From positions 77,628,520-77,692,519 of the forward strand of contig CM069432.1 in assembly GCA_035610365.1 (NCBI GenBank): a DNA stretch of 64,000 nt, written 5' to 3'. Below the pieces are notes generated by a model. The model had not been told where the DNA came from. It saw only the letters and a program-made list of their open reading frames with translations, and did not search any database. Positions within the stretch are counted from its first letter, which is position 1. Each line of letters begins with the position of its first letter. Of this stretch, positions 32,137 to 45,730 are shown piece by piece. The position numbers and the translations under genes were made by a program. The DNA is from Aquatica leii (lineage: Eukaryota > Arthropoda > Insecta > Coleoptera > Lampyridae).

Positions 32137-33420
32137 CCCAGTAAACACAAAATTGATAATGTTTAGTAACAGTTTCAAAACAAAAAAATTATGATTCACT
32201 CTTGTTTCAAACATAAAAGAAACCTAACTGCAATAAAATAGCTATAAGTCCATCGCTGTTTCACTTATTTGAATCAGTATAGTTTCGATATTTTAAATTC
32301 AAATCTGTTGCAAACTAAATGTTGCATTCGGTTTACGCTTTAAAAGCTTCGTTCTTGAACTGATACTAAATGATCGATACATGTATGATTTTTTTGTTTC
32401 AATAATGAACTAAAACAATTCTTTCAATAATATAATAATACATTTTCGAATGCACGTTTCAAATTTTATTGCACAATAAATATTTTTAAATACAATATCA
32501 CATTGAGTTTTTTACATATTGCAACTTTCCTGGATGTGGTCTTTTCACGGAAGCCTCGAAACTGCATCAGTTACTGTTGGGTAGCAACTTTTAACCGCAT
32601 CTGTAACATAGAAATAAATATTTCATTTATATACATACATAATCATAGAGTTACAAAAAATTAATTACATTTTTTATCAAAAACAACACAAATTTAATAT
32701 AAATATCACTTTAGCAATCATTAGAAAGTTATAAAAACAATGTGAATACCTTTAGCTGTACATAATCGTATAGAAAACTTGAAGAATTGAACTGTAATTA
32801 TAAATCCTAAAGTATCATCAGATTTACGCAATAATCTACCTTAACGCAACCATGTGTGTTAATTTACATTTTTTTTATACAAATTAAAACATGATACATA
32901 AAGAACAGAAATGATAATAATATCGATTACATTTATGGATTATAATAAAATGTTTCGACATAACGTTTATTGTTCCATTTCGTAATTGTACACACAGCAT
33001 CACTTACCAAACTGCAACCGAACAAGTGAAAAGATATCAATTTGCAGCGCAAGCGTTGACGACAGTAATCAAAGGTATAGCAACGACTAATGCTGACTAA
33101 TCACAAAGTATTCGTTTTTCCTAGAACGATTCCACTGTTTTGAAAATAATTCAATCTTATTTAATCGATCTTTAACCAATTCTAGTTATTCAAAAAATAT
33201 TCGTTTTTAATAAATCAGTTTTTAGACGGTTGCTGATTGTGGGATAAATATTGCAAGTACTGAAACGGTTTAAAACTGATTGTGAAAAATCGGAACTCTT
33301 TCAATTTATTCACTGTCAGTTACATGTAAATGATATAAAAATGGAACTAACACAAAACAACGTAATGAAACAATTGTTTTAATTTTGTGACTGTAACAGT
33401 TTCAATCCGTGTTTACTGGG
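32137..33420. mobile_element. Non-autonomous element with CCCAGTAAACAC ends
   Basis: Perfect 12-bp inverted termini CCCAGTAAACAC (32137-32148; complement 33409-33420). TAT flanks both sides (32134-32136 and 33421-33423), a possible 3-bp target duplication. GTAACAGTTTCAA occurs near both ends in direct orientation. 1,284 bp with no coding region. A 3-bp AT-rich duplication would fit a PIF/Harbinger-type element, but no protein supports this. Confidence 0.65.
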
Positions 33421-35849
33421 TATGTTTAGGCGCTATACTCCAAACACAGATTACAGGTTTTTCTTTAGTTTTAAAGCCTATTTACAATAGCTAAATTTTA
33501 AGAAAAAAAAGCAAGCAGGTGTTTCAGTTAATGGAGGCAGGAGAGCGGATTACACAACATTTATGACGGACGAGCACACTCTGGTAGTAAAAGTAGCAAG
33601 GTGCAGATCATCAAATAATATAGTTAAACTGCTCCGATTGCTCTAAAATTTCAACACAATACTTTTAGATATATATACTTTCGAAAAATGTAAATTAAAT
33701 AAACCTGTTTTTTGAAAATTTTAAACCAGACTGTTCCCTTATGTTTGATTGACACACTAAATTAAATATAAGTATGTATTTTTGTTTGAAGATGCGTCGT
33801 TTTGTTTTTGATATAATAAAAAATATTAAATAAAAATTACTGATCTCAAACATTGCATTTTAAAAATGCAAAAACTGACAACAAAGAAATTAGGAAACAC
33901 CAAACATTTTAACACATTCAAATGTCAGAACTTTACTACCTATATTTTTTTCAAGCATCAAAAAATGTTTAATAATTAATATTTTTCATTATTCATCAAA
34001 TAAGGCAGTTAAAAGTTAAAAACGAATTCTTTTATTTAATCAAAAAATGAGTTTATTTTATTACTTTCATGAATTTATAGCTGACAAAAAATCTGTTTGA
34101 ACAACATACAAAGGCATACAAATTGCCACTACTATGTAGATAATAATTAAATGTTAACGATAAATACCCGCTAAAACGTTAACCGCAATTGTAAGCAAGT
34201 AAATACACAGTAAAATTTCAGCATAATAATAAACATTTCGGTTTTCATAATGTTATCATTATCTACTCTATGAACTGTTCAACAATCAATTTTCTGATCT
34301 CAAATATAATTCCATTCTTTCTCACTTGTGTTATCTTTTATTATTCTCTCATAAATGGTTCCACTTCATTATTACCGGCTGTTTTGGTTAAGTTTAACTC
34401 TAAAGTTGGAGATAATATTAGATCTGCAATGCGTAAGGCTACCCTTTTGTCATAATATACATTGGTTTCATAGTCACTGGGGAAGTATTAACATTTTCAT
34501 ACCAATTAGTCTAACACACACAAAGATAAAACAGCAATTTTGAAACCTAAAAATAAAATAAAAGTACTTGCACATAAAAAGCGTTTACCAGGTATACTTT
34601 ACACAAATTTAAAAACAATTTCTAACAAAATCTAAATAAATAAAAACAACGGTATAAATAATGATATATTGATGTTAGTTTTGTCAATTAACAGAAACAA
34701 GAAAATTGATTGCACCATTACACAAATCGAAACCACAAAACACAAAGCGTTAATCACGTTTCTCAATTTAGTTGTAAATGAACGTTTTATTTTTTGTATT
34801 TGCTGGTTGTAAGTAAATTACTCAATCGTTTAAAATAAAAAATAATTGACTGGTTTTAATATAGACGTTGTTGATACATTATTTTCATTGCTTAAAAGTA
34901 AGGTTTTAATAAATTTTTTCAGATAAATTATAGCATAATTTTGTAACGTTCATTACTTATTTTTGTTATTAACTATTTACAATTAAAAATTTTAGATAAT
35001 TAAAAGTTTAAATTAATATTTTTCATTTAATTAATTTTATTTGAAAATTAATTAATATTAAGAATGCACAAGTATTAAAACAATTTTAAATTGTTTCATT
35101 TTTTGCATTATTGTTAGACATACTAAAAAAAATACAAGCTGACGTTATCGTAAGATAAGTTGGCTCAGTATCATTGGTAACTGATTGTTGTTCTATTTAT
35201 AGTGAATGTATTTCTTAAGGGGCTTCTAAAACGGCCGCTCTGATGCGTCGCAAGCTTCTACAAAATTCGTTTTTTTGTTAAAAGTATAAGAGCTAGAAAC
35301 TTACAAAACTGAAATAATTACAAGGGCATAAATTCTCTAAAATTAGAGAAATTTTTCAGGGGAATGAACAATCAGCAACACATTTCATATTGTGTAGCGT
35401 TTTTGGTCTGGCCATGCATTTTTCCATAATAATGTTTATTTTGATATAAAAATTATGTATTTATTAACTAAAAACACATATTTAAGGCGCACTTGTGCTA
35501 CTTTTTGCAAATAATTAATGGTACGTTTACCATGTGGCTTCAAAATTCACCTAAAATGCCTAAAATTACACAAAATGTCACAAGCCGGCTATACAACTAG
35601 TCTTTGTAATTATTTAAAATTAATTTCAATTATTTTTGTTATTTGTTTTTAGATCATTTTTATTTTGATAAGCTTAAAAAAATAGTAAATATATGTATAC
35701 ACAAAGTCTGCTTTGCTTAAAGTGATATGCTGTTTTGTGTGTCGCCTACTGTGCTTAGCCTTAGCCAACGCTTTAGTTGAAATACTGTTATTAAATTTTA
35801 CCTAATTAATGTCATTGTTGTGCTTTAATAAAATACGTCTGTCCTTATA
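33421..35849. other. AT-rich DNA, a few unclassified fragments
   Basis: Mostly featureless. A minus-strand run at about 34450-34355 can be read as VALRIADLILSPTLELNLTK, preceded in another frame by NTSPVTMKPMYIMTKG; it may be a decayed coding fragment of unknown origin. 33520-33650 can be read as GGRRADYTTFMTDEHTLVVK on the plus strand without convincing splice sites. 35220-35620 is repeat-like in appearance but unidentified. Confidence 0.4.
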
Positions 35850-38800
35850 ATTACGTAATTATTTATGCCAATTGACACTGGTGTGTCAGGGCTCTGACTA
35901 AAAAGAGAAAGTGCAATTACTGATGTCCTTTTGTTAATATAAAATTTAAAAAAAAATTACAATCTAAGTTAATTTCATTACATTTTTGATCTTTCGATCC
36001 AGATAACGGATATAAAAATTTGTTAAATATTGCATTGTATATTAAGAACTTGTAATTAGTTGTTTTGGTAGTCGCTGTTCTTTTGATAAGAGCATCGCGT
36101 GTAGGTTTTTTAACTAGTATTGTTTGTTGACCGTATAAACAGATTGACGTTTTGTTTTTTTAAATTATACAAAATGTCAAAATTAAATACATGTCTAATT
36201 GAAATGCAAGATATTAAAAAATTTCTGAGAAATTATTGGATTTAATGTTTAAAGCGGAAAGTCCAATTCTTGCGAATTATTTGAGAATGATTTGAATAGA
36301 GCTGAATATTTCAACAAAAAAAGATCGATTTGATAAATTTGTAAATTGTTGTCAGCAGATTCTTATTAGGAATACTTTTTTACTTTTGGAAGATCATTTG
36401 AACTTGATAGATAATTTTGATGATGTTTCGTATTCTATTCGTGCAAAAGAGCGGAATTTAAGTCGTATGTTTGAAAAATTCGTGGCTTTAAAAAAATGAA
36501 TTGCAAAGAAATTAATTTGTAATTCCTTAGCAAAACTCAATGTTGACCTCAAACGCATGATAATGTCTCGAGAAGTCTGTCATCGTCTTGGTGTTTAGTA
36601 ACCGCATTTCGTAGAAACGCCTAAAAATGCAGATTCGTACTTTTAGAATAAATGATAATGCGTTAAATAATGTTACATTATTACTTCTCCTACTATTATT
36701 TAATTAGAATAAAGAGCGTGCACTAAACCTATTACAAGTAAAACATGTAAAAAATACATAATACTTACATGAACAATTCTACTGAAGAGCAGTACTCGAT
36801 GTCACAATCTCATAAATATTGTAACAAATTCCAACCAACTTGCACGTATAGCTCCATTACAACTTTTATCGCAAGATGATCTAGTGTTCATTGTAAACGT
36901 CATGTTTTCGACAGTTACATCCAGTCACATTTCTTGTTCCAAGTGATTCACATGATGTTTATCCCAGTCCGATGCAGTTATTTCAGAAAATCTATTTTTC
37001 ACTAAGGCTTTTATCTCCAGACCACTCTATGTAATATTATTCATAGTGATCTTGTGTTTTGCAAAACTCGATGCCAACTCATCGGATTTAAGTCATAGTG
37101 GTAAGATGGTAATCGTAACTCTGTATGCCCATGTTTTTTAAGGAATTGGTTTACATATGTTTTTGTATAATTAAATTGTTTCACTAACACTACGCATTTC
37201 ATTTGGTGTCATTACTCTATTATTTTCGAAGTATTGTGGAATACTTATTTTTTTCTTCGAGGGATATCTTAAAATTCCATTACTGCTTGTTATCGATTCA
37301 CTCCAGATTTTTTTATAAATGTGGTTGATTTGCCCGTTGCTACAGCAGCTAATTTAGTTGCCTTCTCTAAAGGGAGAATTTATCGAAAAACTGGTTTTCT
37401 TCGATTTAGATTTCATGTTGATAAATAACAGCTGAAACAATACAGAAAGTAAGTAATATAAAAATCCCCATCAGAAATTAGCTGTTGTTCGTAGAATTAA
37501 CGCTGGAATTAAATACAGAATTTAAAGTAATGAATGAGGTTAAGCTACAAAGGTTACACTTAAAAAATGTTATAAATACACTTACCTTGTTCAAATAACA
37601 GCGTTTCAAAAAGTCTTGACAAAAACTAACTGAATAACTACGAATTTTTCAGAAAACAGGAGGTAAAGTTGTAAACAAACCCAACGCAATCAAGAAATTT
37701 TGATTGTAGAAAATTTTGTTTACTTTGGCGTTCTGTAAGTGTCAACATCAGCGTTTTTACATACAACGCGTTGTCGCCTGATTTTTTTAGAGGGAACGTT
37801 CACCATAAAAAATTACTACTACTCTACAGTTCGTTCAATTTTTTTTCTTTATTCCGAGTTTAAAAGAATTGCATAATCTTATTGTAATATATATTATCAA
37901 AGCTGTACGAGAAACTAAAACAAAATTGTGCAAAATACTAGCACATTGTTGAGGAATACAAAGCATACTAAAGTTTATAATATTTTTCAAACAATTTGTC
38001 AAATAAAATTTCATAACCTATTTATCCAAACGTATTAAATAAAAGCGTGCAAGCCTATGATATAAATATAAACAATTGTAGTAATATCATCAACAATACA
38101 GTTATGCACAATCTTGTGCAAAATAGTGATACAGCATTTCTCTCTGTGTATAGTCAATAGAAATCACGGGTATTATGTTCCTCATCATGGAGTTTTCAAG
38201 CAAGATAGCACATCAACAAAGTTGCGTGTAGTTTTTAACGCTTTAATAAAATCGAATAATGGAATATCTTTAAACAATACCTTAATAGTAGGACTTAAAT
38301 TATAAACAAATATTCTAACAATTTTATTGCAATTTTAATTACACAAATATATTATTATTGTTGATATCAAACAAATGTATTGCTATATTATATTACAAAA
38401 AAAATTAAAGAGATTTTCAAAGATTGTTGTGGAGATTTGATGCGTATTCAAGAACGCACTATGAATAGAGTAATGTTTGGAGAGTCTTCGTCTCCAGCTT
38501 CTTCTTCCTCCGTCAACTCAACAATCAATTTCCTTTGATAAATAATAACTTTTTATTATAAAAATATTAAGATTACAATGGCAACCTCAGAACGATAATT
38601 TTTATTACAGTATTAACTGTTATACAGCTGTGTATACAAAAATGACGTTACTTTTGGAGGCAGCAAGAATTTTTGACCCAATCAGTTTTTTATCGCCGTT
38701 AGTTGTTTTTGCTAAGCATTTAATACAAAAACTATAGATGTTAAAATTGGATTGGGATGATACTGCTTTTCCAAATATTACGGAAACATGAAAGTATTAT

Positions 38801-39450
38801 CAATTTGAGTTACCTCTTTTAAAACAAAAGATTTCAATACCGTATGTTTTGCCTATAAACAATTCTACAATTGCTGAAATGCATAGGTTATGTGATAGTA
38901 ACGAAATCGCATATGCCGCATTAGTATACTTTTGAAATATTCAGACTACTGGAGAAATTAATACAACTTTAATTTATAGTAAAACCAAATTCGTTCCATT
39001 AAAAAAATCATCGATTCTACGTTTACAATTATGCGCGGCAGCTCTTTTATCAATATTAATTTCGTTTGTAAAAATAACTTTGGTTAATAAAATTCGTTTT
39101 TTTTTAAGATAATAGCGTGATCTGATTCTCAAGTAGTATTGTCTTGGCTTAAAGTTCCTTGGTATAAATGGAAACATGTAGTATCAGTTGATAGTTCTGT
39201 TGATCGTGTTTCGAGAAGGTTGTTGCTTTTAAAGTTTTTAAATAATTTATTATGGGGAACAGGGCTCATTTGGTTTAAATTAGATGCGAAAAGTTGGCCG
39301 TGCCAAATTGAACATTGGGATACGAATATAAATAAAACAAAAACATGTTTATTAACTGCTTTCGATAAAAAAAATTGTAAATTGAGAATTAGAGAATACA
39401 CTTGCATTAAGATTTTTTAGAACTCTTAGCTCTTGAAAAGATTTCTAAAT
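35850..39450 (+). mobile_element. Second BEL/Pao copy, decayed and interrupted
   Basis: The same family as 23172-29615. LTR remnants (about 35866-35985) keep TCAGGGCTCTGAC and AAAGTGCAATTACTGATG; the leader and gag start (36172-36550) begin MSKLNTCLIEMQ. The match stops near 36535 and resumes at 38155 with the RT block NHGYYVPHHGVFKQDSTSTKLRVVFNALIKS, running on through RNase H-like sequence to the start of the integrase region (about 39415). The intervening 1.6 kb holds an unrelated transposase relic. The copy retains bases that are deleted in the RT of the first copy, and lacks the rest of integrase and a 3' LTR. Confidence 0.88.
36780..37415 (-). pseudogene. IS630/Tc1-like transposase relic
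   Basis: On the minus strand a start near 37415 (MKSKSKKTSF) leads, with frame breaks, to KATKLAAVATGKSTTFIKKSG, an HTH-like segment. KKHGHTELRLPSYHYDLNP near 37140-37085 resembles the DDE_3 block (RLPPYHxxLNPIE) of IS630/Tc1-like transposases, with the expected Ile-Glu after NP lost. Further downstream SDWDKHHVNHLEQE matches the usual tail in another frame. It sits in the gap between the two parts of the second BEL copy, so it probably inserted there; its ends were not found. Confidence 0.65.
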
Positions 39451-40406
39451 TGTAACGATCCGTTACTAATTTAAGTTTAAGTTTGATTTATGTTGTTCTA
39501 TTGAACTGTATTTACTTTATTTTATTACCTAGTTAAGTTTTTCATTAGTATTAAGGAACCGCCATTTATTTATGTTAAAAATAATTTATTTTATTGTAAT
39601 TAAGATTGTAATAATTACCCGTCCGTTTGTAATTAAATGATCAAAGAGAATTTCCATCGGGTACCAAACGCGCATCAAACGCGTGTTATCCTTGCTTAAA
39701 GTTGCTTTACTCGTCAGAGCCCATGTTATCCTCGCTTAAAATGGTTCTCCTCGTCCGCAATAAAACCAACGCAGAAACGCCAGTTCCAGTTGGAACTCAA
39801 TACAAAGAGGATTCCGAGGTTTCAGTTTACCAGCTGAACTACAAGGTGGGCGAAACCAAACCTCCGGGAGATACCGTTCTCCGTCTAACCTTCCCTAACC
39901 CTCCTTACAAAGCGCCATGTTCGTAGTGTCGGGCTTTGGCTTGCGTAATACACCATCAACACTGGGTTCCAGTAACGTGTTGAGAGGTTTTTGCACGGTT
40001 ACTGGTTTCATTCTCAACCACGTCTGTTCCCTAAATATCCGAATCAAAATAATCCCTTCCACCGATTCAACGGAGGTTAATACCGATATTGCATCTTTGC
40101 TTGGTCACCGACATCGCCGCTTGCCAAACGCACGCTAATCATTTATTGATTTATAGCTCATCCCACGCTTGCTTGGTTGTTGTGTCTGCCGCTTCAGCTC
40201 TTTTTGATTATCTCGCTGAAATACAAGAACGTTTTTTTTAAGAATAAAATAAAGTTATTTTTATTTACTTATTGTTTATTATTTTCGTCGCCTCGTTCCG
40301 CTTTTAGGTACGCTCGAAACCTTGGCCAACCGTGTCTTCACTGCAGTTACCCGGACAATACCGTCGAACAGGAGAGTAAACTCCTTAAACAAATCTGGCG
40401 CCCGAC
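39451..40406 (+). mobile_element. Lone LTR with tRNA-Lys-type primer site
   Basis: About 941 bp from TGTAACGATCC (39451) to TTAAACA (40391), followed after four bases by TGGCGCCCGAC (40396-40406), the classical primer site complementary to tRNA-Lys and common in Gypsy-like elements. An AATAAA-type signal lies near 40235, and a short imperfect tandem (GTTATCCTTGCTTAAA / GTTATCCTCGCTTAAA) near 39690-39740. No gag-pol follows, so it is a truncated 5' end. ORFs at 39702-39926 and 39917-40138 lie in the LTR and are not supported as genes. Confidence 0.7.
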
Positions 40407-43400
40407 AACCGTACCGTTTCTTAGCTTTCTATTTTAGTTAAACAGTTTAATCCGTAGTAAGCGTTACAAAATACTTAAATAATTCTTAACATAAAAAAAA
40501 ATATTCTTATCTGAAAAAAAGTACTAACTTCTTACAAATAAAGCTTAAATTAACTTAGAATCAAGATTGACTTTGTGACTCTGTGTAATAATAATTGTAT
40601 GTATCAGTTTTAATCAAATTTTTATATTTTGTGCTCATATATACAGGTTACAGTTGGGCCACATGTTTACACTGTAAACAAACGTTCAATTATTATAAAA
40701 TCAAAGGACCACTATAAAAAATTTGTTTACACAGGCAAAAGCATGTGAAATTAAGTAAATATTTTAACATGGAAATTAATAAGTATTCTACAAATAATAA
40801 ACAAGACAAATATTAAACCGTAAATTTTATTCCAAAAAAAATAATTTAATAAAAGATAATAATTTAAATAAAACTCTAACAAAAGTTGAATTAAACCTTA
40901 TGTATTACATAACTATCGATCTACGGATAGATATTTTAATTAACAAAAGTATTACAAAAAAATTGCACAATATCACATTGACAGCATTCTATCTTTGAAA
41001 AATATAATATTATTTTTTAAGAAAATTAATAAACGCACGTATAAGTTATAATTACAGTTTCAGTTGTTAACAAAAAAAAACACTAGCCTCAAATAATTAT
41101 ATATTACGTTTTTGGCTGCCATAAGTTAAACAATAAAACGTTGCGACAAAAGTCAAATCGACGTCGCATTTTTTTATAGCAAGTGTGTGAAGAATTGTTT
41201 TATATAGCAAACCATAGCTGGCATTAAACGTATGTTACAACCATTGTCGCAAAAAAAATTAATTTTTTTGGATTCTTTCACATTTGTTATAAAAGTGGCA
41301 TTAGAAAGCACTGAAAGCAAAGAAACGCTTGCAAATGCTGTTTGAACTGCAACAAATCCGTTTGCAATTAACATGATAAAACAACAACAAATTGTATAAG
41401 ATTCTGTACAATGCTATTTGTTAAAAATTAATTTTTTGTAACTTATATGTAGTTATTTTATTGATTTAAAGTAGTTTTTAGAAATACATTTTTTTTTAAA
41501 TATAAATTAAAACATGATTAAATAACAACGAACTAATACGGTAAATAGTATTTAAGCAGAATCATAAACAATCTAAGATCAAACTTTCAAGTGAGCACCC
41601 GAATACGCGGTTATTGACATAAGAGTTAATAAGGCAACAATTACCGTCGTATAATACCGCCAAAACCTTTTAATCTTACAATTAGACAATAATTCTACCG
41701 TAATCGTCAATAATATTAGCTATAACACTAGTAACTAAATTCGTGACACTCCAGATAACTGTGCAGTAACTATAACCCCCACTACCCACAAATTAGAAAA
41801 AATTACATTAATTTGTTTACGCAGAATACTTAAATTTACGTTTATTAACCAAATTTAAAAAAAGGAGGCGGATTTAAATTCGTCATAAACTTTTTTTCTT
41901 ATGTATGTATAATTGTTTCCTACGTTGCCCGATTTTGATATTACTTTTTTTATTAAAAAAGGGGTAGCTAAGGAATGGTTCCACATAAATTTGACCAAGT
42001 TCTGATAATAGATTCTATGAGAAAATTATAAAAATTTTAATCGACATCAAGTTCTCTTAAATGATGTACATTTTCCAAGTTTTAAGTCACTATATCTAAT
42101 CTAGTTTGTTGAGGTTGAAGCAGAAGTTGCTTAGCCACTTTTAATATCTTCAGCAACTAGAAAAACTTGGTTCTTATAAGAATTTTTACTGAATCGGTTT
42201 TGTATACAAATCATTTTTACTTTTTAGTGCAAGAGTAACAGATTTTGATGTATTGAGAAACATTTTCGTGCAACTTTGCACACTTGTATCTCCTAAACTA
42301 TTGAAGGCAATTGTACCCTTCCGCGAACTTTTTTATATTAAATTTTGTCTTCTATCAAAAATTTTATTTACTTTAATTTAGATACAATTTTTTTCTATCT
42401 TGCACCGTTTTAGAGTAATAGTTACAAAACTACTCTTAGCCGCAGAAAAAGCCGCGGTGGTCACCAAAAGAACTCGGCCGAAACACACATGTTTTACTAA
42501 ACCGATAATTTATGTTCAAATTTTAAAATGCGTAAACAGAGTAATAATTTAATAAACCTGCTTTATAAAGTTTTATAATAAAAACGATAAGTAATTACTA
42601 GTTTAAGTCATAAACGATTTCACTGTAAAGTTATCAACATAGAACTAAAGGATGTAAAATAAAATTTTTGTAAATTCTGAATGTTGAAATTGTATCAACA
42701 GTCAAGCAATTGTAAAGATTATTAGTGTTATAAATCTGTTAAGACTAGAGAAAGAATTCATGTTAAAGCAAAGTTCATTTCTTTAATGTTTCTTTATTGT
42801 CAGTAGCGCATTTGTTTAATATTAATAATAATAAAATTGTAGAATCGGTAAATTTTTATTCCATTTGAAACACGCAGCGCCGTCCAGTAACAAAACTTTT
42901 TATAATCAAATCTAATTTAACAAAAACATTTCTTAAGTTATCCATTATACTTCTTTAAATAATTGTCTAAACTAAAATATTTGCTGTTGATGGCTTTGGT
43001 CTGAGGTTAAAATCTGCTTGAGTGCGATACACATTTAATTAAATAAATATGTAGACGTTTTTAAGATACGCAAATCAAATTTGTCATACTACTCCATTTG
43101 ATCTTTGAAGATTTGTACATTTCCTGCTTAATTTATAAAGTTTCTTTCGTAATAACAATACTTATTATGTACCAATAATTCTTACGTACTTATAAATTTA
43201 CCTCTTTTGTTTTAAAAAAAAACTGTCGATTTCCAGTTACATGTATGCATAGCAGATTTTGTTAATCGAAAAACTACGACAAGATAAATAATGTTTTAGA
43301 CTCGAGCAAAAAACTTTCTTTTAAACATTTTTCTTTGCCGTAAAATTTTTAAACATCTACCAACAGTAAAATTGATTATCACATATAATATTTTTTGTAT

Positions 43401-43623
43401 TCTAACTCATAAATTGAATAAAACAGTACAGCAGAAATATGGCCGAATTCATAGCTTTGTGCGGAAATGTCGCACGTAGGTTTTCAACAAGTTTTCTATG
43501 ATTTTGTTTTATAAGTTAAAAAAAAATGCAAAACCATATTTAAAAAAATATTAACTTATTGAAATTTCAAACATAAAAAATTGTGCGCATGTGATACTTT
43601 AACTAAGCAATTTACAAGCAAAA
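40407..43623. other. AT-rich DNA, no gene seen
   Basis: No TE protein or exon is recognised. 42240-42490 is less AT-rich (CCGCAGAAAAAGCCGCGG is near-palindromic) and may be an unidentified repeat. A 66-codon minus-strand ORF at 41174-41374 has no supporting feature. Confidence 0.5.
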
Positions 43624-43713
43624 CCGCCGTAGTGTAGCGTATCCAATGGTCTCCCAATTACGCCGACAACTGAAAAGTCCGTGGTTCAAATCCCGTAGCT
43701 GCCACTTCTAAAA
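43624..43713 (+). repeat. tRNA-like SINE head
   Basis: TAGTGTAGCGTATCCAATGG resembles a pol III A box, and GTGGTTCAAATCCCG a B box, about 45 bp apart, with GTCTCCCAATTACG between them. The T-arm and anticodon-arm stems do not pair properly, so it is not a functional tRNA. A tRNA-derived SINE or its 5' remnant is most likely; no tail is seen. Confidence 0.5.
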
Positions 43714-45730
43714 ATTTGTAACGATCACCGCCGCTTTAATTAAAAACTTGATAGACATTAAAAAACAGCAAGAAAAACAACAAATGCTTATTCAAAAACC
43801 AGAATTTATTTATTTATTTCAAAACCATCATTTTTAGTTTCGAAAATTGTTTCTAAATTATATTTAAGAAATGTTTTTTATTCAACACCAACGTTGCATT
43901 TTTCCAACGAATCGAATTAATTAAACAAGTTCAATTCGTTTTATTGTACGCGGACATTTCACGTTCTTGTAGTAGGTAGTAGTAGGTTGTAGTGATTATA
44001 AAATATTTTTGTGTCAAAATTTAAAACATTTATTGTTGTTGGAAAAACAAATTTTAGCATTTAAAAAACAGATTTGTTCTACTAGGGTAAATTCTGTACA
44101 TATTTAAATTTGTGTTATGATTTTATTTTGTTCGAGTTAGTTATTTAAAGAGTGGGATTTGTTAGTATTGGTAATTTCTGCAATTTGTCTTACTATGTAA
44201 TAAAAATTTAAATTCTACATTTAGACGTATTTCTAAGTTTTTTACCTGTTTTCTTAGTAATGACGGTAATAAAACCTATATTCTGGTGACGTAGCCAGGA
44301 TAGGAATCCTGAGGGTTTAGACCTTTCTATCATACATCATCGACTTCAAAAAGTAATTTTATGGTAATAAATATTATGAAGTGTGTTTATTAGTATTATT
44401 TATGTACGAAAATTTTGTTTCATTAAGATTTTTTTAAACCTGTTTTTTTTTTAACTACCCATTGAGAGTTTTTATAATTTTATATTGTTACGGTATTAAT
44501 TTTGTTACCTGTATATACTAAAATTAACGCAGTTTAAATATGCATAATAAATATGTTTTGTTCAGTATGCTAAATTAAGTAACGTTTATTTATTTTCTGT
44601 AAACAACTTTTCAATTTTCTTTGACTTCTATTTGCTAGAAAGTCCTTTGTCAGTTGACGATAACGACCAACGTCAAGAGCCACATTGTACTTCAAACGTA
44701 AAATGTGATATTTTCTGTTCTTTTATAACTAAGACATCTTATTATTAAATTTAATATTACGTACTTTGGTAGCATACAACTAAAAACTAATGACTAATAC
44801 AATTTTATTTTTAATATATGATTGCATACAGTATTGTAACAATAACTTTGTAAACATCAATTGTAGCAACTCATAATAAAACCTACGAACAATGCAATTT
44901 GAAAAATACTTAAAACTTTTGAAATAGCAATATTTTCATCATTCAGATAGAACGTAGTTCAGATTTTGCAATTTTTATTTACTTTAGAAACTCTTTCATT
45001 GTGAAATATGACTGTTTTGTATTATACTTTTTTGTTACAATTTATATATAACAATTCGCAATAAAAGAAGTAATAAACAAACGTTTTCTCTAAATAATTA
45101 GATTTAACTAGTGTTACTTGTTTTTAATTAATTTAATTAATGCTAGCCATGATTAAATAATAACTTTAAATATTAATGTTTTAATTAATTCTGCTATAAA
45201 TTTTGCAAAAAAATGTAATTATGGTAAAAATACTTATTAGTTGTTAAATAAGCATTTTAAAAATTTGCAAAATAAATTTAGAAACCATGTTTCAGGAACA
45301 TAACAATTTCGAAAACAAGAATAAGCTTAAAAGTAATATTACTTATACGTATAAGTAATTTAATAATCAAAAATAAATTTAAAAAAAACAGTATTTTAAA
45401 TGTTACTTGTGTTAATAGTTAAACTTATATGTATATAACTATATACATACGTACCTAACTTTAAAAACCAAGAAGCTATAATGACGTTATATATAACACT
45501 AACGTAAAACATTTTTTTGTAAAAGTACTAAATACGTTCTAAGACCTAACAATAAATATAGTTTAAATTAAACATATATTTTAAAATCTAATGTTATCAA
45601 AAACTAAAAAAAAGTAATAAAAACAAATTAATCGTTTTCTATAAAGTTTTTTAATAAGTGTACAACATTTATATTTCTTGTATTATATTTTGCAACAAAA
45701 TAATATAATAATTAAGAAATTTTGTTTCAG
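43714..45730. other. Intron-like AT-rich DNA
   Basis: No coding segment. Contains a perfect 22-bp palindrome at 45338-45359 (half-site ATTACTTATAC). The end is the acceptor tract of the following exon. Confidence 0.5.

Noticed and set aside
33510-33650. Possible exon GGRRADYTTFMTDEHTLVVK
   Set aside because: Acceptor and donor are poor and phase-matched neighbours are lacking.
39702-40138. Two overlapping ORFs of 74 and 73 codons
   Set aside because: They lie inside a lone LTR upstream of a primer site and show no domain.
43624-43713. tRNA gene
   Set aside because: Box A and B are recognisable but the T-arm and anticodon stems do not pair, so a SINE head is more likely.
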